Shown in pieces: positions 56,552 through 64,000 of a DNA stretch of 64,000 bases. Source of the stretch: Henricia sp. BOLD:AAB3569 (Eukaryota > Echinodermata > Asteroidea > Spinulosida > Echinasteridae); NCBI GenBank assembly GCA_037783545.1, contig JBBELK010001000.1:372001-436000 (forward strand), in the 5' to 3' direction. The stretch's first letter is position 1, and every line of letters starts with the position of its first letter. A model generated the notes under the pieces. That model saw only the letters and a list, made by a program, of their open reading frames with translations, was not told the DNA's origin and searched no databases. The position numbers and the translations under genes are program-made.

Positions 56552-59500
56552 ATGGATCAGCGAAAATTAAGTCCACCCCATTTGTTCCCAGTTTCCCCGC
56601 CCAGTGAAGGAGCTCAAGCTTCACAGGCTACAGATTTATCCCCAGCTAATGTGGATGATATAATCGCCAAGATATGGGAGCGAATGAGCAACAATGACAA
56701 GGCAGAGGTCAAATCGAGGTCATCAAAGGCATCGCACAAAAGCAAAGCTTCATCTCACTTGTCTACAAGGGCAGCACTCGCTGCAGAAGCTGCGGCCTTG
56801 AAAACTGAATTGAAATTTGCAGACCTAGAGGCGATGAAGAAAGCAGAACTTCAGAAAAAACAATTTGAGTTGCTGAAGCTTCAGAAATTGCGTGATCTAC
56901 AGACCGCCGAGTCAAAATTGGAAGCTATTGACAATGTGCAGAGAGAGGAAAATGCGTGCTCTCTCATCGATGCTAACGTGCAGCCAGAGAACAAGAATTT
57001 GTTTGTTGAAGAATATTTGCAGTCACTCTGTAGGCCAATGTCAGAAGAGAAAATTGACGATATGGTAAATATTCCATTACCTGCGGGAATGCTGGCCTCA
57101 TCTACGCCACTGCGAGGAGACCCTATAAAACCCGAAGTGCAGACACCGCCCAAAGTTGAGATACCCGAGGCCCAAGCTCAAGAACACTTACTTGGCCTTG
57201 CAAAGTTGTTTGCTGATCAGCTTAATCTCAGTCGTTTACCCCCTCCAGAGCCCGGCATTTTTTCTGGCGATCCACTAAAGTATCCGACATGGAAGAGTAG
57301 CTTCGAAACTCTCATTGAACGAAGGGGTATACCTGCCTCAGAACGACTTCACTATTTGAAGCGATACCTAAACGGTCCAGCCAAGGAGGCCATTGAAGGT
57401 TACTTCTTTTTAAATAGTGACGACGCCTTCACTCAAGCCAAGGCCCTACTGGACAAGCGATATGGTGATCCATTTGTTGTCGCGAGTGCCTTTCGAGACA
57501 AATTGGATGCGTGGCCGAAAATATCCTCAAGAGATGGTAAAGGATTGCGACATCTCTCCGACTTTCTGCGACAGTGCGAAACGGCCATGGAGTCCATTGG
57601 GAGTCTCAACGTGCTCAATGACGAGAGAGAGAACAGGCGAATCCTGGCAAAACTTCCAGAATGGCTGGTTCCCAGATGGGGACGCAAGGCACATGGGTGG
57701 AAGGAAGACAAGAAGACGTTTCCCCCCTTTGCAGAGTTTGTAAAATTTCTCTCCAGGGAGGCGGACTTGGCATGCGATCCCGTAACTTCTCTGCAGTCAA
57801 TCAAGACTGACAAGGTCACCTATGATGCATACACTTCAAAGGTCACCAGAAAGGAGCCAAGACCTGGAACAAGTATCTTCGCCACTACATCTAACGAATC
57901 ATCCACGAAGCAGTCTTTCTCTGAAAACCGAACACAAAGGTCAAGAGAATGCCCCCTGTGCAGCAAAGATCACCACCTTAACTTTTGCAAGATGTTCGTG
58001 ACCAAAGAGATGGATGACCGAAAGGACTTTGTGAAGAAGAAAGGCCTATGTTTTGGCTGTCTCACTCCAGGACATATCTCCAAAAATTGTAGAAGGCGGC
58101 TTACGTGCAAGACTTGCTCCAGGAATCATCCGACATCTTTGCATGGTGATGTAAGGGTCAACGCCAAGCCAACTACAAATGCGACAGACGTTAGTGCACC
58201 ACCTCCGCCACAGATCAAGTCAGTGAGTACCAACACCCAAGTCAGCTTGTTTGCTGGAGCTGGTGATGGAAATAAAAGCTCGATGGTTGTGCCAGTCTGG
58301 ATCTCTCACCGAGATAAGCCTGAAGTAGAGAGAATGGTTTACGCGTTGCTGGACACGCAATCTGACACAACATTCATACTCCAAGACACTTGCGATGCCC
58401 TACAGATACACGGGGTTGAGGTCCATCTTCTACTGTCCACAATGTTCGCGAAGGACACAATGGTGACAAGCAACAAGATTAGTGGACTTGTGGTTCGTGG
58501 CTATGACAGTCAGTTGAAAATTCCATTGCCTGCAGCGTATTCAAGAGAAATCATGCCATCAAATCGATCCCACATCCCCACTGCAGAAATGGCCAGGAGA
58601 TGGCCGCACTTGACAAGAATTGCGGACCAGCTGATGCCAGTTGCTGATTGCGAAGTCGGCTTGCTGATCGGATACAACTGTCCGAGAGCCTTGGCCCCTC
58701 GGGAAGTTATAGCTCCAGTCGATGATGAACCCTACGGTCAGCGTACTGACCTAGGATGGGGAATTATCGGTATTGTCTACCCCTCTCCAGATGAGGATGA
58801 ATGCGACCCAATCGGTGTAAGCCACAAAATACTGGCCTGCGAAGTGACCCCACCCGTTGTGGACGGCAAGGGTCAGAGTATGACACCGAAGCAGAATCGA
58901 GTACTGTTCTCCTTCAGAACGACAGTCAAAGAAGTCATTAACCCTTGCAGGATCGCTGAGATGATGGAATTAGATTTTTCTGAACGGATAACAGACGACG
59001 TCCCCCTGTCACAAGATGACATGAGTTTTATGCGACAGATACAGGAAGGTGTGAAGCAACAGCCTGACGGGCATTATGTGATGCCTCTCCCCTTCAGAAA
59101 GGCAAACCTTCCAAAACTTGCAAACAACAAGATACAGGCCATGCGCCGTCTTCAACAACTTAAGACTCGCTTCAAGAAAAACGAAAAATACTATGCAGAC
59201 TACACTGCATTCATGACCAAGATCATCGACAATGGTTATGCCGAGAGTGTCCCGAAGCAAGAGCTTGACAAAAATGACAACCATGTTTGGTACATACCTC
59301 ATCATGGAGTCTACCATGCGAAGAAGCCTGACAAAATTCGGGTTGTCTTTGATTGTAGCGCCAGGTACAATGCGGAATCTCTGAATGACTTTCTTTTGCA
59401 AGGACCGGATCTTACGAATGCATTGGTTGGTGTGCTTTGTCGATTTCGCCGAGAATTAATTGCCTTCATGTGCGACGTGGAACAAATGTTCTTCCAGTTC

Positions 59501-62464
59501 CGAGTTTGTGGAGAGCATCAAGACTTCCTGAGATTTCTCTGGTGGGAAAATGGTGATTACAACTCGGATCCCATTGTTCTCCGCATGAATGTTCATCTGT
59601 TTGGTGCAACATCATCTCCAGGTTGTGCCAACTTTGGTATGAAGCAGATCGCGAATGACTACGAAGCACAGATTGGATCGGCTGCTGCCAATTTCGTCCG
59701 ACAGGACTTCTATGTGGATGATGGCTTGACATCATGTCCCACTACTGAAGAAGCCATAGACCTGATCTTGAAAACGAAAGAACTCCTGAATCAAGGTGGT
59801 TTGCGACTCCACAAGTTCGTATCTAATTCAAGAGCAGTGATCGATGCCGTTCCCTCAGAGGATCGCGCACAGGGTGTCAAAAATCTTGATCTGCGAAATG
59901 ACATACTCCCAGTAGAAAGAGCTCTTGGGGTTGAATGGTGTATTGAGTCGGATACGTTTCACTTCCGTATCACCTTGAAGGACAAGCCCTTCACAAGGCG
60001 TGGTATATTATCCACAATCTGCTCCATTTACGACCCGCTTGGTTTTGTCGCCCCATGCCTGCTTATTGGAAAGCAGATTCTCCAGAGTCTATGCAAGGAA
60101 GACGCCGGATGGGATGATCCTCTTCCTGACATGATAAAGGCTCGTTGGGAGCGATGGAGAAACGACCTTCTCCTTCTTGAAAACCTCAAGATTCAGCGAT
60201 GCTTCCGACCAAACAATTTTGGAGAAGTAAAGACTGTTGAAGTTCACCACTTCTCAGACGCAAGCAACACTGGTTATGCCCAATGTTCGTACCTCCGACT
60301 GAAGAATGTCTCCGGACAAGTCCATTGCGCCTTGATTATGGGCAAGTGCCGAGTCGCCCCACTCAAGACAGTTACCGTCCCACGTCTTGAACTCAATGCT
60401 GCGGTTGTCTCCGTTAGAGTCAGTGCTCTCTTGCGCAAAGAACTAGGCTACAAGGATTTCGATGAAATTTTCTGGACAGACAGTCGAGTCGTTCTTGGTT
60501 ATATCGCAAACGACTCCCGCAGATTTCATGTATTCGTGGCCAACCGAGTACAGCAGATAAGGAACCTGACTGAACCATCCCAGTGGAGGCATGTCGAAAC
60601 TGAGAAAAATCCCGCCGATGATGGATCTAGAGGACTCTCTACGAAGCAGCTTGCAGATAATCCAAGATGGCTGCATGGTCCAGATTTTCTCTGGGAGAGT
60701 GAAGTCCCAGTCGTAATCGAGGCTACTCGCCCAACTGTCTCTGTAGATGACCTGGAGGTTAAGAAAGTAAAGAGCCTCGCCACGCAAACTGTAAAGGCAC
60801 AGTTTGAGCTTGAACGTCTTGAGCGTTTTTCGGATTGGCATCAGGCTAAGAGAGCTGTTGCTACCTGTCTAAAGTTTAAGTCACTCCTGATGGAGCGCTC
60901 CGTCAAGAAATCCCGTAAGCATGGTTCCATCCAGTCCCTGCGGAAAGATGCTATCCCTTTCTACCAATCAGTTTTGGTGGAAAATCTTCGTCAAGCGGAA
61001 TTGGAAATCCTAAGAATGGTGCAAAGGGAAGCCTTTGGAGAAGAAATTAAGATTCTTCAGTCCTTAAAGGTTGACAGTGACAACCTAAGCAGACCCATTG
61101 TTCGAGAGCGCAAGAGCACCATAAAGACCACAAGCTGCCTCTACAAGTTGGATCCATTCCTTGATACGGACAACATTATGCGAGTTGGAGGGCGCATACG
61201 AAGGTCAAGTCTTTCTCCCAACATGAAGCACCCTGCCATATTGCCCAGGAAGCATCACATCACTCAGCTAGTAATCCGGCATTGCCATGAGCAAGTTCAA
61301 CATCAGGGTCGAGGCATGACGATCAATAAAATCCGATCAAGTGGATTTTGGGTTACTGGATGTAGCTCCGCCGTGTCACACTACCTATCGAAGTGCGTGA
61401 GGTGTCGGAAACTATTTGCTCGACCAGAGATCCAGAAGATGGCAGACTTGCCAGAGGATAGATTACATCCGGAGCCACCGTTCACTTACTGCGGCGTGGA
61501 TCTTTTTGGACCCTGGTATATCCGGGATGGAAGGAAACAGCTGAAAAGATACGGTGTCCTGTTCACCTGCTTGACGACACGTGCTATACACATTGAGACC
61601 ACAGTGGATATCAGCACAGACTCATTCATTAATGCACTTCGACGATTTGTGTCCATTCGTGGACCCATCCGTACCTTGAGATCTGACAGAGGCACGAATT
61701 TCACGGGTACCGAAACGGAACTCAGGGAATGCCTTAAGGAAATGGATGACAGCAGCATAAAGCAATTTCTTCAGAAAGAAGGATGCGATTACATCGACTT
61801 CAAGACAAATCCCCCATCAGCAAGCCACGCGGGAGGCATTTGGGAACGCCAAATACGCTCCGTGCGTAGAGTATTGGAACCTCTGCTACAGCAAGCTGGC
61901 TCACAGCTCGATGATGAGTCACTAAGAACGCTGATGTGTGAAGCCGCTGCTATCATCAATAGCAGGCCATTGACAGTAGACAATCTGAATGACCCGATGT
62001 CCCTGGACCCACTTAGTCCAAGCAACTTATTGACCATGAAGTCCAAGATCATCTTGCCACCGCCTGGAAACTTTCAGCGTACTGATGTGTACTGTCGCAA
62101 ACGCTGGCGTCGAGTCCAGTACTTGGCAAATGAATTCTGGACGAGATGGAAGAAGGAATTCCTCCAGAACCTCCAACAGCGTCAGAAATGGGTCCGTCCT
62201 CGAGCTAATCTCCGAGTAGGAGATATTGTCCTTGTAAAGGATGAGAACCTCCCACGCAACCAGTGGCTCCTTGCAAGGATCGTTGAAGTTTATCCAAGTC
62301 AGGACAACCATGTGCGAAAGGTTAAACTCTCCATCGGTGACCACCACCTGAATGACAAGGGTAAAAGAGTGCGCCCTGAGAGATTCCTCGAACGTCCCAT
62401 CCAGAAGTTGGTCCTACTGGTAGAAGATCAGGAGAGCCAGGGCGTCCCCGACGAGGAGCCTTGA
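56552..62464 (+). CDS. gag-pol polyprotein of BEL/Pao retrotransposon (1970 aa)
   Basis: One open frame. Order: coiled-coil, Lys-rich gag N terminus; DUF1759-type gag domain about residues 227-385; Cys/His zinc-knuckle cluster about 466-530; aspartic protease about 570-730 (LLDTQSD); reverse transcriptase about 870-1100 with YVDD near 1053; Pao-type RNase H (Peptidase_A17 region) about 1140-1400; integrase zinc domain near 1576, integrase core about 1649-1790, and a DUF5641-type C terminus about 1846-1965. Gag and pol share one frame, which is usual in BEL/Pao. It is a virus-like element with no host function implied. Confidence 0.95.
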   Translation: MDQRKLSPPHLFPVSPPSEGAQASQATDLSPANVDDIIAKIWERMSNNDKAEVKSRSSKASHKSKASSHLSTRAALAAEAAALKTELKFADLEAMKKAELQKKQFELLKLQKLRDLQTAESKLEAIDNVQREENACSLIDANVQPENKNLFVEEYLQSLCRPMSEEKIDDMVNIPLPAGMLASSTPLRGDPIKPEVQTPPKVEIPEAQAQEHLLGLAKLFADQLNLSRLPPPEPGIFSGDPLKYPTWKSSFETLIERRGIPASERLHYLKRYLNGPAKEAIEGYFFLNSDDAFTQAKALLDKRYGDPFVVASAFRDKLDAWPKISSRDGKGLRHLSDFLRQCETAMESIGSLNVLNDERENRRILAKLPEWLVPRWGRKAHGWKEDKKTFPPFAEFVKFLSREADLACDPVTSLQSIKTDKVTYDAYTSKVTRKEPRPGTSIFATTSNESSTKQSFSENRTQRSRECPLCSKDHHLNFCKMFVTKEMDDRKDFVKKKGLCFGCLTPGHISKNCRRRLTCKTCSRNHPTSLHGDVRVNAKPTTNATDVSAPPPPQIKSVSTNTQVSLFAGAGDGNKSSMVVPVWISHRDKPEVERMVYALLDTQSDTTFILQDTCDALQIHGVEVHLLLSTMFAKDTMVTSNKISGLVVRGYDSQLKIPLPAAYSREIMPSNRSHIPTAEMARRWPHLTRIADQLMPVADCEVGLLIGYNCPRALAPREVIAPVDDEPYGQRTDLGWGIIGIVYPSPDEDECDPIGVSHKILACEVTPPVVDGKGQSMTPKQNRVLFSFRTTVKEVINPCRIAEMMELDFSERITDDVPLSQDDMSFMRQIQEGVKQQPDGHYVMPLPFRKANLPKLANNKIQAMRRLQQLKTRFKKNEKYYADYTAFMTKIIDNGYAESVPKQELDKNDNHVWYIPHHGVYHAKKPDKIRVVFDCSARYNAESLNDFLLQGPDLTNALVGVLCRFRRELIAFMCDVEQMFFQFRVCGEHQDFLRFLWWENGDYNSDPIVLRMNVHLFGATSSPGCANFGMKQIANDYEAQIGSAAANFVRQDFYVDDGLTSCPTTEEAIDLILKTKELLNQGGLRLHKFVSNSRAVIDAVPSEDRAQGVKNLDLRNDILPVERALGVEWCIESDTFHFRITLKDKPFTRRGILSTICSIYDPLGFVAPCLLIGKQILQSLCKEDAGWDDPLPDMIKARWERWRNDLLLLENLKIQRCFRPNNFGEVKTVEVHHFSDASNTGYAQCSYLRLKNVSGQVHCALIMGKCRVAPLKTVTVPRLELNAAVVSVRVSALLRKELGYKDFDEIFWTDSRVVLGYIANDSRRFHVFVANRVQQIRNLTEPSQWRHVETEKNPADDGSRGLSTKQLADNPRWLHGPDFLWESEVPVVIEATRPTVSVDDLEVKKVKSLATQTVKAQFELERLERFSDWHQAKRAVATCLKFKSLLMERSVKKSRKHGSIQSLRKDAIPFYQSVLVENLRQAELEILRMVQREAFGEEIKILQSLKVDSDNLSRPIVRERKSTIKTTSCLYKLDPFLDTDNIMRVGGRIRRSSLSPNMKHPAILPRKHHITQLVIRHCHEQVQHQGRGMTINKIRSSGFWVTGCSSAVSHYLSKCVRCRKLFARPEIQKMADLPEDRLHPEPPFTYCGVDLFGPWYIRDGRKQLKRYGVLFTCLTTRAIHIETTVDISTDSFINALRRFVSIRGPIRTLRSDRGTNFTGTETELRECLKEMDDSSIKQFLQKEGCDYIDFKTNPPSASHAGGIWERQIRSVRRVLEPLLQQAGSQLDDESLRTLMCEAAAIINSRPLTVDNLNDPMSLDPLSPSNLLTMKSKIILPPPGNFQRTDVYCRKRWRRVQYLANEFWTRWKKEFLQNLQQRQKWVRPRANLRVGDIVLVKDENLPRNQWLLARIVEVYPSQDNHVRKVKLSIGDHHLNDKGKRVRPERFLERPIQKLVLLVEDQESQGVPDEEP

Positions 62465-62746
62465 AATTGTATTGTGCTAAGCATGTTGTTCAAGTACATA
62501 TATTTTGGTGTGTTAATTGTTCTTGAAACTAGTTAAGCCTTTGAACTGTTAAGTGTTGAGGTTAACCCCTACTAATGTTGTTACCCGAAATCAAACCAAG
62601 TGGCTGAAGTCGTTAGGTTCAGTATTCGTTACCTACTTTGCAGAACGTTAAGCCCAGTGGTTAATTTAAGGAGTACATTTTACTGAGTGATTTAAAGGTA
62701 ATTAGGTATTTAAAAATTAGTTCAGATGACTAATTTTAGGGAGCCA

Positions 62747-63524
62747 TGTTACTGCGGTCGAGTGAATAGCGCCCTCCATATATGTAGTAATTTTAGTGAA
62801 ATATGTGGATCAGAAACCAGTCTAGGAAACGTTTGTGATTGCAACTCGAACAACAGAAGAGCAAACATTTTGCGATGGTTTTCTAAACGAATGTTAGAAG
62901 TATTTTCTTTTGATTGCCAAACCCCCTTAAGGAGAAGCAAGGAGGTAATTGTTTTGCCCTTTCTTTGTGATAACTTTTGATTGATTTAGCTTTTCTTTGA
63001 TCGAATTATCATCATGAGATTTGTATTGGAAATTCACATGCTCGAACATGCGACTGGTGATATACAGTGTGTATTATTATGATAAGGAATTTACTGGACA
63101 CATGGATATGTACGATGTTAATTCTTTGTTTGTAAACACTGGATTTCTTTGTTTCGCTTATCCAGTTTTCACGTAGCCTCACGTAGCCTCACGTAGCCTC
63201 ACGTAGCCTCACGTAGCCGCCACTACACGTAGCCACCACACGTAGCTGTATGGAGTGATGTGGATTCTTATGGAGTCATACGGAATTATTTAGAGTTATT
63301 CAGAGCAAGAAGTCAGAGTCATTAAATCAGAACTTGTTTGAGTAAATGAGACTTCAAGGAGACTTCATTTTGGCTTCAGTAGAGACCCTTGTTATGCTTC
63401 TTTAGTCTGGTAATCTGCGAACTTTTAACAAAGAAACCTGCAACTCATGCGAAACTATTTGTCACTGCGAAACCCCCCCTAACGGCAGTATTATTTGCGT
63501 ACAATCCGGAGTGCTGCCGCTATA
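62747..63524 (+). repeat. 3' LTR of the BEL/Pao element
   Basis: Same length and sequence as the 5' LTR by eye, including the CACGTAGCCT iteration at about 63171-63245. Confidence 0.9.
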
Positions 63525-63547
63525 GTGAGTTTTTCACTCTTTTGCAT

Positions 63548-64000
63548 AATACTGCAATCGAATGGAGTGGGCTTAGGCCTATATGACTGCCGATTCAATT
63601 ATTCCTGGGGAGAAGGCGTTTAACCCTGAGCTTTATAATTCAAGCCCGGTTTATTTTTTTTTGCCATGTGAAGGCCTTGACATTTCAATTTCGTTGTTAA
63701 AGTCAGCTCAAATGTACTGTTAAAACGGCCAGAATATTACGCCCGACGTCCATAAACTATTGGGAACTTAACCCTGCGGTGCGCGTGGGCGATCCAGGTA
63801 CCTCGTTACAGGAGTGTACCAGTCGACAGCTTGCAGTAACTCAATGAACGGGGCATATACCCGTACCCCTGTATGGACTCATTTTCAAATTCTTTCGGAC
63901 GGTCTGGAGATTGTATATAACCATGATATAACCAGTTGCGGATCCAGGAATTTTTGCAGAGGGTGGGGGGGGGGATGATTGGGGGAGGGGGGTGGGGGGG
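63548..64000. other. Right edge of window, nothing recognised
   Basis: No coding or repeat seen. Ends in a G-rich tract (63960-64000). Confidence 0.4.

Larger units (their letters stand above)
55064..63524 (+). mobile_element. BEL/Pao LTR retrotransposon, looks whole
   Basis: About 8.46 kb bounded by two direct LTRs, with one long gag-pol frame on the plus strand. A 5-bp direct repeat GTGAG flanks it (55059-55063 and 63525-63529), as expected of a target duplication. The LTRs read identical wherever I compared them and no break is seen in the frame, so the insertion is recent. It lies inside a foldback element whose two halves are at 54796-55063 and 63525-63547. No envelope gene follows pol. 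Confidence 0.93.
54796..63547. mobile_element. Foldback (MITE) split by the BEL/Pao insertion
   Basis: The left terminus at 54796-54818 (TGCAAAAGAGTGAAAAACTC) is the reverse complement of 63525-63547 beyond the retrotransposon. Between 54819 and 55063 further complementary arms surround a central hairpin GGGACAACTC/GAGTTGTCC (54889-54916). Removing the retrotransposon and one GTGAG copy restores a symmetric element of about 285 bp. Confidence 0.75.

Overview
The window is animal nuclear DNA: intron-rich genes with GT/AG splice sites, tRNA-derived SINEs, many foldback elements (MITEs) and one BEL/Pao LTR retrotransposon. The gene set, the frequent palindromic word ACATGTACATGT and the repeat types suggest an invertebrate deuterostome (lancelet, hemichordate or echinoderm). 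I cannot settle the phylum from sequence alone.

Three host genes are supported. (1) WDR37, plus strand, 1122-14590: eleven exons giving the last 418 residues of a WD40 protein; the first exons lie left of the window. (2) An ADAR2-type RNA adenosine deaminase (ADARB), minus strand, 33714-25675: two coding exons joining to an intact 667-residue protein with two dsRNA-binding domains and a complete deaminase domain. (3) A metabotropic-glutamate-receptor-like class C GPCR, plus strand, 44921-46948: one long exon carrying signal peptide, ligand-binding domain, cysteine-rich domain and the helices up to the start of TM4. Its remaining helices are not in the window. WDR37 and ADARB are convergent neighbours; in human 10p15.3 WDR37 and ADARB2 are also convergent neighbours, so this looks like an ancient linkage.

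Most of the rest is mobile DNA. 1-14590: WDR37 introns packed with nested foldbacks, a 16-copy 111-bp satellite that is an expanded SINE tail, and SINEs. 14591-25674: intergenic, with SINEs, a second SINE-tail array and foldbacks. 26204-32239: the ADARB intron, holding a nearly perfect 598-bp palindrome. 33715-44920: foldbacks, a 9-bp-TSD element nested in a larger TIR element, a duplicated repeat with a filled and an empty insertion site, and TTAA-target elements. 46949-64000: probably the receptor's giant intron, with a 4.7-kb composite palindrome and a whole-looking BEL/Pao element inserted into a foldback.

Several insertions can be proved inside the window because a second, empty copy of the target is also present. 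The most interesting signals are the WDR37-ADARB linkage, the long dsRNA-forming palindrome inside the ADAR gene's own intron, satellites arising from a SINE tail, and the nested palindromes bounded by TTAA or TAA target sites. Repeat-family names below rest on termini and target sites read by eye.
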